A stretch of 64,000 nucleotides of DNA from Vibrio nitrifigilis (GTDB taxonomy: Bacteria > Pseudomonadota > Gammaproteobacteria > Enterobacterales > Vibrionaceae). Location: contig NZ_JADPMR010000001.1 in the NCBI RefSeq assembly GCF_015686695.1, positions 2,976,001 to 3,040,000 on the forward strand, read 5' to 3'. The notes beneath the pieces were generated by a model. It ran no database searches. It saw only the letters and a program-made list of their open reading frames with translations, and had not been told where the DNA came from. Both the position numbers and the translations under genes were made by a program. Of this stretch, positions 55,821 to 64,000 are shown piece after piece; the first letter of the stretch is position 1; each line of letters begins with the position of its first letter.

Positions 55821-56738
55821 ATGATCAGACAACGTACTCTGAAAGAAATAGTGAAAACAACTGGGGTGGGATTACACTCTGGTCGTAAAGTCACATTAAC
55901 TCTTCGCCCTGCTGCTGCAAATACTGGGATTATCTACCGTCGTACCGACTTGAATCCACCAGTTGATTTTCCTGCTAATCCTGAAGACGTTCGCGATACT
56001 ATGCTGTGTACAGCACTAGTGAACGATGAAGGTGTGCGCATCTCCACGGTTGAACACTTAAGTTCAGCATTGTCTGGGATGGGAATTGACAACCTGATTG
56101 TTGAAGTTGATGCACCAGAAATCCCAATCATGGATGGCAGCGCGAGTCCATTTGTGTTCCTTCTACAACAAGCGGGTGTAGAAGAACTCAATGCGCCAAA
56201 ACGTTTCATCCGTGTTAAGAAACCAGTTCGTATCGAAGATGGTGATAAGTGGGTAGAAATTCTTCCCCACAATGGTTTCAAAATGGATTTCGAGATTGAA
56301 TTTAATCACCCTGCTATCGATAGTGATGGGCAGCACATGGTGTTTGATTTTTCTTCTCAAGGTTTTGTGAAAGACATTTCTCGTGCACGTACCTTTGGTT
56401 TTATGCGTGATATTGAGTACCTTCAATCACAGAATTTATGTTTAGGTGGTAGCTTTGACTGTGCAATCGTTCTTGATGATTACCGAATCTTGAATGAAGA
56501 TGGTCTGCGCTTTGACAGTGAATTTGTTACGCACAAAGTATTGGATGCAATTGGCGATTTATATATGTGCGGTCACCCAATTGTTGGGGAATTCCGTGCC
56601 TTTAAATCAGGTCATGGTTTGAATAACCAACTATTGCGTGCATTGTTAGCAAATCAAGAAGCTTGGGAATGGGCAACATTCGAAGAAGAAGTTGGTTCTC
56701 CGGTAATGTTTGCTGAACCTAATACTGTACTAGCATAA
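55821..56738 (+). CDS. lpxC: UDP-3-O-acyl-GlcNAc deacetylase LpxC
   Basis: Zinc deacetylase, committed step of lipid A. 305 residues. Zinc ligands in STVEHLSSAL (His79), EFVTHKVLDAIGDLYM (His/Asp pair), and catalytic His in AFKSGHGLNNQLLRAL. C-terminal ALLANQEAWEWATFEEE. Confidence 0.97.
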   Translation: MIRQRTLKEIVKTTGVGLHSGRKVTLTLRPAAANTGIIYRRTDLNPPVDFPANPEDVRDTMLCTALVNDEGVRISTVEHLSSALSGMGIDNLIVEVDAPEIPIMDGSASPFVFLLQQAGVEELNAPKRFIRVKKPVRIEDGDKWVEILPHNGFKMDFEIEFNHPAIDSDGQHMVFDFSSQGFVKDISRARTFGFMRDIEYLQSQNLCLGGSFDCAIVLDDYRILNEDGLRFDSEFVTHKVLDAIGDLYMCGHPIVGEFRAFKSGHGLNNQLLRALLANQEAWEWATFEEEVGSPVMFAEPNTVLA

Positions 56739-56801
56739 TTGAAATAGATTTAAACGGTTGGATTAAACGCTTTTATCTGTTTTAACTGAAAGAATTATTT
56801 G

Positions 56802-56830
56802 AAAAGCCAGACGTAAGTCTGGCTTTTTTG
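56802..56830. terminator. Bidirectional terminator between lpxC and dciA
   Basis: AAAAGCCAGAC-gtaa-GTCTGGCTTTTTT, between converging genes. Confidence 0.93.
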
Positions 56831-56842
56831 ATCCTAAGATTT

Positions 56843-57304
56843 TTATCTCTTCTTTGCCATATCGGCAAGTCGCTGGAGTCGCTTCTGGATTTTGTCTGGA
56901 GCATGTTCAGCCACTGCCAATAAATATCCAGCGGCATCTTCCGAAATTGGGGGGCGTGACTTTGCCTCTTTTTGCGTTTCAACGTCATTGTTCTTAATTC
57001 GGTAAATCGCTGGGTTTATGCGTATTTCAATTGAAATTAATTTAGCAAATCCATGATTTCGCAATTGATTTAGGATATTTAATCGATCACGTTCGATCTT
57101 CATTTTTAACCCAGCACTGGCTGCTTCGATCACCAGTTGACCATGGCGAATATTTGCCGCACGAATATGATCTTCTGTCCCTCTCGGCAAGATCTTTTTT
57201 AGTGCTTGGTTGATCATTAAGATCTCACCTGCGTGTTCTTGTAGTTTTTTAAAGCGAGACCCATCAACTAACTCAGTTGTTGCGGTCGGTCTATGATCTC
57301 TCAT
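56843..57304 (-). CDS. dciA: DnaB-helicase loader DciA (DUF721)
   Basis: Helicase operator of 153 residues. N-terminal KH-like DUF721 domain (about 25-105: LMINQALKKILPRGTEDHIRAANIRHGQLVIEAASAGLKMKIERDRLNILNQLRNHG) and a basic helical tail. DciA is the ancestral loader in bacteria without phage-derived DnaC, and vibrios have it. Opposite strand to its neighbours. Confidence 0.9.
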   Translation of the reverse strand: MRDHRPTATTELVDGSRFKKLQEHAGEILMINQALKKILPRGTEDHIRAANIRHGQLVIEAASAGLKMKIERDRLNILNQLRNHGFAKLISIEIRINPAIYRIKNNDVETQKEAKSRPPISEDAAGYLLAVAEHAPDKIQKRLQRLADMAKKR

Positions 57305-57769
57305 TGGGATAATCCTATGATGGTCGTCTTTATTATATAAACATAGCCTATGATCGCATGTCTAATAGCCGTGAGGCTAGTCATTTGTTGATGGCAAAGT
57401 TTTAGTCGAAAATATCGTCAAATAACAATAATGAGTCTTGTCCAAACATTACTTGCCGATATGTGCGTTTTTTGCTCATTTATACGGCATTCAAACTGCT
57501 CAACTATTGATAGATCAAGTGAAAAACCTTAGGTTAAGTACACAAATTCCCAAGTAAGATCGAAACACAGAGGATTGTTGTTGGTCGTAGGGACAAAAAT
57601 TCCTTAAACTAGGCGCTACTTATATCTAAATGCCTTGAAAATGAACATTGTCATCACCATATATCAAGACATATGACTTATCTCAGTATCCTTAGTTGAT
57701 AACAGAAAGAGACTAAAGGCATTAAGAAGTCGATCGATGACGATCTAATTACAGAGAGATCCACAAGAA
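57305..57769. other. Divergent region between dciA and secA
   Basis: 465 bases without a gene. No SecM-like reading frame with an arrest motif precedes secA. It should contain the promoters of both genes; I see no convincing hexamer pair. A GAGAGATCC site lies before the secA ATG. Confidence 0.6.
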
Positions 57770-60484
57770 ATGATAACTAAGTTACTGACAAAGGTAATTG
57801 GCAGTCGTAATGATCGTACATTGCGTAGCTTGAGAAAGATTGTTAAAGAAATCAATAACTACGAGCCAGCTTTTGAAGCTTACTCCGATGAAGAATTAAA
57901 AGCAAAAACTGCAGAATTTCGCCAACGTCTAGAGCAAGGTGAAACTCTAGACCAACTTCTTCCTGAAGCATTTGCAACTGTTCGTGAAGCCTCTAAACGT
58001 ATTTATGGTATGCGTCACTTTGACGTACAGCTTATTGGTGGAATGGTGCTAAATAGCGGTGAAATCGCTGAAATGCGCACTGGTGAAGGTAAAACCCTTA
58101 CCGCGACATTGCCTGCCTATCTTAATGCTCTTCCTCAGAAAGGGGTTCATATCGTTACAGTCAATGATTACTTGGCTAAACGTGATGCGGAAACTAACCG
58201 TCCTTTATTCGAATTCCTAGGTATGACCGTTGGTGTTAACGTGCCAAACATGCCGCCTCATGAGAAACAACAAGCGTATAAAGCGGATATTCTTTACGGA
58301 ACAAATAACGAATTTGGTTTCGACTATTTGCGTGACAACATGGCATTTCGTGTTGAAGACCGTGTTCAAGGTGAGCGCTTCTTTGCCATTGTCGATGAAG
58401 TTGACTCAATATTAATTGATGAAGCGCGAACTCCTCTTATTATTTCGGGTCCTGCTGAAGACAGTTCAGAGCTGTATGCGCGCATCAATACCCTGATTCC
58501 ATACCTGAAATTACAAGATCAAGAAGACTCAGAAGAATACCGTGGTGATGGCCACTACACCGTTGATGAGAAATCTAAGCAAGTTTACTTGACTGAAACG
58601 GGTCAAGAGTACGTTGAAGAATTACTTGTCACTAACGGTCTAATGGAAGAAGGCGATACGCTATATTCTCCGACCAATATCAGTCTGCTACACCACGTGA
58701 ATGCAGCGCTGCGTGCTCACGTATTGTTCGAACGTGACGTTGACTACATCGTAAATGAAAAAGGCGAAGTGGTTATCGTTGATGAACATACAGGCCGTAC
58801 GATGGAAGGTCGTCGTTGGTCTGATGGTTTACACCAAGCGGTAGAAGCAAAAGAAGGCGTAAAAATTCAAAACGAGAACCAGACTCTGGCATCTATTACG
58901 TTCCAGAACTATTTCCGTTTGTATGAAAAACTGTCAGGTATGACCGGTACTGCTGATACTGAAGCATTTGAGTTCCAACAAATTTACGGTTTAGAAACCG
59001 TGGTTATTCCGACTAACCGCCCAATCCGTCGTATTGATATGCCTGATATGGTTTATCGTACTGAAGCGGAAAAATTTGCTGCAATCATTCAAGATATTCA
59101 GAAATGTGTTGAGAAAGGTCAACCTGTTTTGGTTGGTACGGTTTCGATTGAAAAATCAGAGCTGTTATCAAACGCATTGAAGAAAGCTAAGATTAAACAC
59201 AATGTACTGAACGCTAAATTCCATGAAAAAGAAGCGGAAATTGTAGCAAGTGCTGGTATGCCTGGTGTTGTGACTATTGCAACTAACATGGCAGGTCGTG
59301 GTACCGATATTGTATTGGGTGGTAGCTGGCAATCTAAAGTTGAAACTCTGGATGAGCCGACTCAAGAGCAGATCGACAAGATCAAAGCGGAATGGAAAGA
59401 AATTCACGAGAAAGTACTAGAAGCGGGTGGTTTACATATCATTGGTACTGAACGTCACGAATCTCGTCGTATCGATAACCAGTTGCGTGGTCGTTCTGGC
59501 CGTCAAGGTGACCCAGGTTCAACTCGTTTCTACTTATCGATGGAAGATACTTTATTACGTATCTTTACCTCTGACCGTATGGCCAGCCTAATTCAGAGCG
59601 GTATGGAAGAAGGTGAAGCGATTGAAAGTAAAATGCTATCGCGCTCCATTGAAAAAGCTCAGCGTAAAGTAGAAGGTCGTAACTTCGACATTCGTAAACA
59701 ATTACTTGAATACGATGATGTCGCTAATGATCAACGTAAAGTGGTTTACGAACTACGCGATGCTTTACTTGGCACTGATGATATTAGTGAAATGCTTAAT
59801 CAACATCGTGAAGACGTACTGCACGCTGTTATTGACCAATTTATTCCGCCACAAAGTTTGGAAGATATGTGGGATATTTCTGGTCTAGAAGAACGCTTGA
59901 AAAACGACTTTGATCTAGAACTTCCGATTCAGAAATGGTTAGACGAAGACGATAGTCTTCATGAAGAAACGCTACGTGAACGTGTTGTAGAAGAAGCGGT
60001 TCGTGTCTACGGTGAAAAAGAAGAAGCGGTTGGCTCTGAAGTGATGCGCAACTTCGAAAAATCAGTCATGTTGCAAACACTGGATACATTGTGGAAAGAG
60101 CACTTGGCTGCGATGGATCATTTGCGTCAAGGTATCCATCTACGTGGTTATGCTCAAAAAGATCCAAAACAAGAGTACAAACGTGAATCGTTTGAACTGT
60201 TTGAAGGTCTGCTTGATGCGTTGAAAGCGGATGTCATTATGGTGCTGTCTAAAGTTCGAGTTCAACAACAAGAAGAAGTCGAACGAATGGAAGCTCAGCG
60301 TATTGCTCAGGCAGAAGAAGCTGCTCGTTTGGCTAAAGAACATAATGGTGAAATGAGCGAGCAAGATAATGTGAATGATGGACAACCGATCACTCGTGAT
60401 TATCCAAAAGTTGGCCGTAATGATCCATGCCCATGCGGTAGTGGTAAAAAATACAAACATTGTCACGGTAGAATCACTCACTGA
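57770..60484 (+). CDS. secA: Preprotein translocase ATPase SecA
   Basis: Motor of Sec export, 904 residues. Walker A MRTGEGKTLTATLPAY (about 102-117), DEVDSILIDEARTPL (near 209), NMAGRGTDIVLG, GRSGRQGDPGSTRFYLSMED, and the zinc-binding tail DPCPCGSGKKYKHCHG that contacts SecB. Full length. Confidence 0.98.
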   Translation: MITKLLTKVIGSRNDRTLRSLRKIVKEINNYEPAFEAYSDEELKAKTAEFRQRLEQGETLDQLLPEAFATVREASKRIYGMRHFDVQLIGGMVLNSGEIAEMRTGEGKTLTATLPAYLNALPQKGVHIVTVNDYLAKRDAETNRPLFEFLGMTVGVNVPNMPPHEKQQAYKADILYGTNNEFGFDYLRDNMAFRVEDRVQGERFFAIVDEVDSILIDEARTPLIISGPAEDSSELYARINTLIPYLKLQDQEDSEEYRGDGHYTVDEKSKQVYLTETGQEYVEELLVTNGLMEEGDTLYSPTNISLLHHVNAALRAHVLFERDVDYIVNEKGEVVIVDEHTGRTMEGRRWSDGLHQAVEAKEGVKIQNENQTLASITFQNYFRLYEKLSGMTGTADTEAFEFQQIYGLETVVIPTNRPIRRIDMPDMVYRTEAEKFAAIIQDIQKCVEKGQPVLVGTVSIEKSELLSNALKKAKIKHNVLNAKFHEKEAEIVASAGMPGVVTIATNMAGRGTDIVLGGSWQSKVETLDEPTQEQIDKIKAEWKEIHEKVLEAGGLHIIGTERHESRRIDNQLRGRSGRQGDPGSTRFYLSMEDTLLRIFTSDRMASLIQSGMEEGEAIESKMLSRSIEKAQRKVEGRNFDIRKQLLEYDDVANDQRKVVYELRDALLGTDDISEMLNQHREDVLHAVIDQFIPPQSLEDMWDISGLEERLKNDFDLELPIQKWLDEDDSLHEETLRERVVEEAVRVYGEKEEAVGSEVMRNFEKSVMLQTLDTLWKEHLAAMDHLRQGIHLRGYAQKDPKQEYKRESFELFEGLLDALKADVIMVLSKVRVQQQEEVERMEAQRIAQAEEAARLAKEHNGEMSEQDNVNDGQPITRDYPKVGRNDPCPCGSGKKYKHCHGRITH

Positions 60485-60496
60485 TCCTATTGATAA

Positions 60497-60532
60497 ATAA
60501 AAAAGAGTCGCTAAGGCGACTCTTTTTTTAGA
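60497..60532 (+). terminator. Terminator of secA
   Basis: AAAAAAGAGTCGC-taa-GGCGACTCTTTTTTT just after the stop. Confidence 0.93.
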
Positions 60533-60583
60533 TAAAATGACGTCCCAGATGAGTTTTACGCTTCAATGAGTCGAAGGAAGAAT

Positions 60584-60982
60584 ATGAAACGCACGCATAT
60601 TGTTGCTGGTATTATTTTAAACCCAGCCCAAACACATGTATTTATTACCAAGCGTCCAAGTGATAAACATAAAGGTGGCTTTTGGGAGTTTCCTGGTGGA
60701 AAAGTGGAAGCGGGTGAATCTGTTGAAGTAGCAATGAGTCGAGAATTGTTTGAAGAGATTGGCATTGAAGTCACAGCGCAACAGTCTTTCCAACAGTTAG
60801 AGTTTGATTATCCTGAGAAGTCACTCAAATTTGATTTTCAAACAATTACTGCTTTTAATCATGAGCCTTATGGAAAAGAAGGGCAGGAAGGCCTTTGGGT
60901 CGCAGTCGAATCGTTATCTGATTACACTTTTCCTGAAGCGAATGTGCCAGTTTTAGAGCAAGTGATGAAAGAGTTTTGCTAA
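60584..60982 (+). CDS. mutT: 8-oxo-dGTP pyrophosphatase MutT
   Basis: Removes oxidised dGTP. 132 residues from the ATG at 60584, which has AAGGAAG upstream; an in-frame ATG lies six codons earlier. Nudix box GKVEAGESVEVAMSRELFEEIGIE (about 37-60) is complete. Confidence 0.95.
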   Translation: MKRTHIVAGIILNPAQTHVFITKRPSDKHKGGFWEFPGGKVEAGESVEVAMSRELFEEIGIEVTAQQSFQQLEFDYPEKSLKFDFQTITAFNHEPYGKEGQEGLWVAVESLSDYTFPEANVPVLEQVMKEFC

Positions 60983-61082
60983 GTGCTAGCAAGACATTCG
61001 GATAGTTGGTAGTTTAGATAGATACAGTTGGAACACCGAGCAAACAATATTAAGCCGGTTTAAGAGAATGGAGAATAATGCA

Positions 61083-61892
61083 ATGGTAAGAATTGCAATT
61101 GCTGGCGCTGCTGGTCGAATGGGAAGAAATCTTGTAAAAGCGGCAAATCACAACCCTAACTCAAGTGTTGGTGCTGGTTCAGAGCGCCCTGAGTCTTCTT
61201 TAGTTGGAGTTGATATTGGTGAACTGTGTGGTGAAAGCCGTTTGGATGTATCACTCGTCGATAATTTAGAGCAGTCCATCGAACAATTTGATGTAATTAT
61301 TGATTTCACAGCACCTAAAAGTACTCTGGCAAACATTGAGCTTTGTAAGAAATATAATAAAAAACTGGTCATTGGTACTACTGGTTTTAGTGATGAAGAA
61401 CGTACTTTAATCGACGAAGCAGCGAAAGAAATATCTATCGTAATGGCTCCCAACTACAGTGTTGGAGTAAACCTTGTTTTTAAACTGCTTGAAAAAGCGG
61501 CGAAAGTGATGGGTGATTACTGCGATATCGAAATTGTTGAAGCGCATCACCGTCATAAAGTCGATGCACCATCTGGTACTGCTATCGGTATGGGTGAGGC
61601 TATTGCAGGAGCGATGGGCAATAAGCTCAGTGATGTTGCTGTTTATGCTCGTGAAGGTATTACGGGTGAACGTACTCGTGACGAAATTGGTTTTGCGACA
61701 ATTCGAGCGGGTGACATTGTTGGTGAACATACTGCGATGTTTGCTGATATCGGTGAGCGTGTAGAGATTACTCATAAGGCGACCGATCGTATGACATTTG
61801 CTAATGGTGCTGTGCGTGCAGCTATCTGGTTAGCGGACAAACCAGCAGGCTTTTATACGATGACCGAAGTTCTTGAACTGAATAGTTTGTAA
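61083..61892 (+). CDS. dapB: Dihydrodipicolinate reductase DapB
   Basis: Reduces the dihydrodipicolinate product in lysine/DAP synthesis, supplying the substrate of MurE. 269 residues from ATG 61083 with GGAG upstream. NAD(P) loop IAGAAGRMGRNL, IGTTGFSD, and the active-site EAHHRHKVDAPSGTAIGMGEA. Confidence 0.96.
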   Translation: MVRIAIAGAAGRMGRNLVKAANHNPNSSVGAGSERPESSLVGVDIGELCGESRLDVSLVDNLEQSIEQFDVIIDFTAPKSTLANIELCKKYNKKLVIGTTGFSDEERTLIDEAAKEISIVMAPNYSVGVNLVFKLLEKAAKVMGDYCDIEIVEAHHRHKVDAPSGTAIGMGEAIAGAMGNKLSDVAVYAREGITGERTRDEIGFATIRAGDIVGEHTAMFADIGERVEITHKATDRMTFANGAVRAAIWLADKPAGFYTMTEVLELNSL

Positions 61893-61905
61893 AATACATA
61901 ATTAT

Positions 61906-61934
61906 GCGTCACCTAAGGGTGGCGCTTTTTTTTA
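61906..61934 (+). terminator. Terminator of dapB
   Basis: GCGTCACC-taa-GGGTGGCGC followed by eight T residues. Confidence 0.93.
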
Positions 61935-62251
61935 TCTATCCATTACTCGTTTTTTTATTAGAAAAAATAACTGGTCTAAAAAAGCAATTTCTGGTGCATT
62001 TAATTGTGTTTTTTGTCGCTTATGAATGCTTTTTTGTTTCTAGTTCCTATTTTTTATTATTAAGTTTGTGGTGATATCGTTTGCTTATGTGGGTAAATTC
62101 GCTATCGTTCTCTGGGGAGTATGTGGTGGTGGTTTTTTAGTCATATCTCATTCACATTAGAAAGGGATAATAGAAAAAGCATCGTTTTCACCTTTTTTAC
62201 GCAAAATCTTTAAATAAACCAAGAAATATTCATTTTATTTTTTACTCAATA
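61935..62251. other. Upstream region of carA
   Basis: AT-rich, with many T-runs and no open frame. A single half-site like those of arginine-repressor boxes (atattcat at 62227) is present, but I do not find a full 18-base ARG box. Confidence 0.5.
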
Positions 62252-62280
62252 TTGACAGGTTTCGTTGTGCTAATTAGAAT
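62252..62280 (+). promoter_or_regulatory. carAB promoter
   Basis: TTGACA at 62252-62257 and TAGAAT at 62275-62280 with a 17-base spacer, about 105 bases before the start codon. One of the best promoter matches in the window. Confidence 0.75.
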
Positions 62281-62385
62281 ACCGCCAATTTGTCTGTAAG
62301 ACCCAAAAGCAATTTTAAATCGCGAAATGGAAGGCAAATGTGAAGTTTAATTTAAATTTTTTGCATTTTTATTCTGGAGGTTGTC

Positions 62386-63525
62386 TTGAGTAAATCAGCA
62401 CTGTTAGTCCTAGAAGATGGGACAGTGTTCCGCGGAGTGTCCATCGGCGCAGATGGTTCATCCGTTGGTGAAGTCGTTTTTAATACCTCGATGACGGGGT
62501 ATCAAGAAATCCTCACTGATCCTTCCTATTCTCAACAAATCGTTACTCTTACTTATCCTCACATTGGCAATACCGGTACCAATACCGAAGATGAAGAATC
62601 CACTGCGATTCATGCTCAAGGCCTTGTGATCCGCGATCTCCCTCTTATTGCTTCTAACTTCCGCAGCGAAAAATCCCTTTCTGATTACCTTAAAGATAAC
62701 AATATTGTTGGTATTGCTGATATCGACACACGTAAGTTGACTCGTCTATTACGTGAAAAAGGTGCTCAGATCGGTTGTATCGTTGCTGGTGATAACTTGG
62801 ATGAAGCTTTAGCTCTAACTAAGGCAAAAGAATTCCCAGGCCTAAAAGGCATGGATTTAGCGAAAGTAGTAACCACAAAAGAAGCTTACCCTTGGAAACA
62901 AGGCTCTTGGTCACTAGAGAATGGTTTACCACAAGCAAAAGATGATAGTGAATTACCTTATCATGTTGTTGCTTATGACTTTGGAGCAAAACGTAACATC
63001 TTACGTATGCTTGTTGACCGAGGCTGTCGACTAACGGTTGTTCCTGCTGAAACTTCAGCAGAAGAAGTGTTAGCGTTGAATCCTGACGGTATTTTCTTAT
63101 CAAATGGCCCTGGTGACCCAGAACCATGTACTTACGCGATTGAAGCGACTAAGACTTTCTTAGATAAAGGTATTCCAGTATTTGGTATCTGTTTAGGTCA
63201 CCAAATCTTGGCTTTGGCGTCTGGCGCTAAAACTATCAAAATGAAGTTTGGTCACCACGGTGCTAACCACCCAGTAAAAGACTTAGATCGTGATGTAGTG
63301 ATGATTACTTCGCAGAACCATGGTTTTGCTGCTGATGAAGCGACGTTACCTGACAATCTACGTGCGACTCATAAATCGCTGTTTGATGGTTCTCTACAAG
63401 GTATTCATCGTACAGATAAGCCAGCATTTAGTTTCCAGGGTCACCCAGAAGCGAGCCCTGGTCCACATGATGCTGCGCCATTATTTGACCACTTTATCGA
63501 TTTGATTCAACAACACCGCGCTTAA
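62386..63525 (+). CDS. carA: Carbamoyl-phosphate synthase small chain CarA
   Basis: Glutaminase subunit feeding ammonia to CarB for arginine and pyrimidine synthesis. 379 residues. Start is TTG after a strong CTGGAGG; no ATG is near. N-domain VFNTSMTGYQEILTDPSYSQQIVTLTYPHIGN. Class I glutaminase FGICLGHQILALASG (Cys near 272), with the HPEASPGPHDA end. Confidence 0.97.
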   Translation: MSKSALLVLEDGTVFRGVSIGADGSSVGEVVFNTSMTGYQEILTDPSYSQQIVTLTYPHIGNTGTNTEDEESTAIHAQGLVIRDLPLIASNFRSEKSLSDYLKDNNIVGIADIDTRKLTRLLREKGAQIGCIVAGDNLDEALALTKAKEFPGLKGMDLAKVVTTKEAYPWKQGSWSLENGLPQAKDDSELPYHVVAYDFGAKRNILRMLVDRGCRLTVVPAETSAEEVLALNPDGIFLSNGPGDPEPCTYAIEATKTFLDKGIPVFGICLGHQILALASGAKTIKMKFGHHGANHPVKDLDRDVVMITSQNHGFAADEATLPDNLRATHKSLFDGSLQGIHRTDKPAFSFQGHPEASPGPHDAAPLFDHFIDLIQQHRA

Positions 63526-63541
63526 TTTGGAGTAGTAAACA

Positions 63542-64000
63542 ATGCCAAAACGTACTGACATAAAGAGCATTCTAATCTTAGGTGCTGGTCCTATTGTTAT
63601 CGGTCAGGCTTGTGAGTTTGACTACTCAGGTGCTCAAGCTTGTAAAGCGCTGCGCGAAGAGGGTTATCGAGTTATCCTTGTGAACTCAAACCCTGCAACT
63701 ATCATGACTGACCCAGAGATGGCTGATGCGACTTATATCGAGCCAATCAACTGGGAAGTTGTGCGCAAAATTATTGAGAAAGAACGCCCTGATGCCATTC
63801 TGCCAACCATGGGTGGTCAAACAGCACTGAACTGTGCTTTGGATTTAGAAAAATACGGTGTATTGGCTGAATTCAATGTCGAGATGATTGGTGCAACTGC
63901 TGACGCGATTGATAAAGCGGAAGACCGTTCTCGTTTTGATAAAGCGATGAAGTCGATTGGTCTTGAATGTCCTCGTGCTGATACTGCAAAAAGCATGGAA
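63542..64000 (+). CDS. carB: Carbamoyl-phosphate synthase large chain CarB, 3' end outside the window
   Basis: The first 153 codons are present: MPKRTDIKSILILGAGPIVIGQACEFDYSGAQACKALREEGYRVILVNSNPATIMTDPEMADATYIEPI and PTMGGQTALNCALDLEKYG. This is the N-terminal pre-ATP-grasp part of the first synthetase domain. It lies 16 bases after carA in the same operon. Confidence 0.97.
   Translation, partial: MPKRTDIKSILILGAGPIVIGQACEFDYSGAQACKALREEGYRVILVNSNPATIMTDPEMADATYIEPINWEVVRKIIEKERPDAILPTMGGQTALNCALDLEKYGVLAEFNVEMIGATADAIDKAEDRSRFDKAMKSIGLECPRADTAKSME

Noticed and set aside
57305..57769. SecM-like arrest peptide before secA
   Set aside because: No open frame with a signal sequence or arrest motif is found in the gap.

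Overview
The window looks like Vibrio or a very close relative in the Vibrionaceae. The right-hand 38.5 kb carries a gammaproteobacterial core in an order I associate with vibrios: degS-degQ-zapG/zapE-rplM-rpsI-petABC-sspAB, then dolP-diaA-yraN-lpoA/rsmI, rnpB, a division and cell-wall (dcw) cluster from rsmH to lpxC, dciA, secA, mutT, dapB and carAB. There is no ddl between murC and ftsQ, and dciA is present. I infer the genus from gene order and protein resemblance, not from a search.

Positions 1 to about 25,200 are an accessory region of mosaic, partly decayed DNA. It opens with a five-gene, translationally coupled operon that I recognise as a Gamma-Mobile-Trio (GMT) recombination module: gmtY, gmtZ, gmtX, a VPA1267-family gene and a RecD-like helicase. 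The helicase is now frameshifted. Next comes a lysE/lysR exporter-regulator pair inside a nest of insertion sequences: an IS1111-type IS110 element with a candidate bridge RNA, an IS3 element with an amber codon in orfA, a transposase stub, and an IS30 element with a nonsense codon. Two inverted copies of a roughly 330 bp segment, each holding the lysE 3' end, frame this nest.

From 13.9 to 21.0 kb there is an araC regulator divergent from a bile-acid-symporter/PAP2 pair. It is followed by a heavily damaged zinc-starvation locus: a Zur-like operator, an internally deleted COG0523 GTPase without its complete CXCC motif, and a dihydroorotase N-terminus fused to a Tn3-type resolvase next to a Tn3-type terminal repeat. 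An aspartoacylase pseudogene, an IS3-family remnant and an intact NicO-type Ni/Co exporter follow.

From 21.3 to 25.2 kb lies the likeliest functional cargo, a candidate defence unit. A PHP-domain/SMC-like ATPase (Ppl/TrlF type) sits upstream of a small HEPN-motif protein. The pair is bracketed by two related direct repeats of about 105 bp, each starting at or just after the stop codon of the preceding ORF, as gene-cassette recombination sites do.

The core part is ordinary, intact and densely packed. Envelope-stress proteases, the cytochrome bc1 complex, outer-membrane quality control, peptidoglycan precursor synthesis (murE, murF, mraY, murD, murG, murC), septal machinery (ftsL, ftsI, ftsW, ftsQ, ftsA, ftsZ), lipid A commitment (lpxC), protein export (secA) and carbamoyl-phosphate synthesis run mostly in the + direction, with several clear hairpin terminators.
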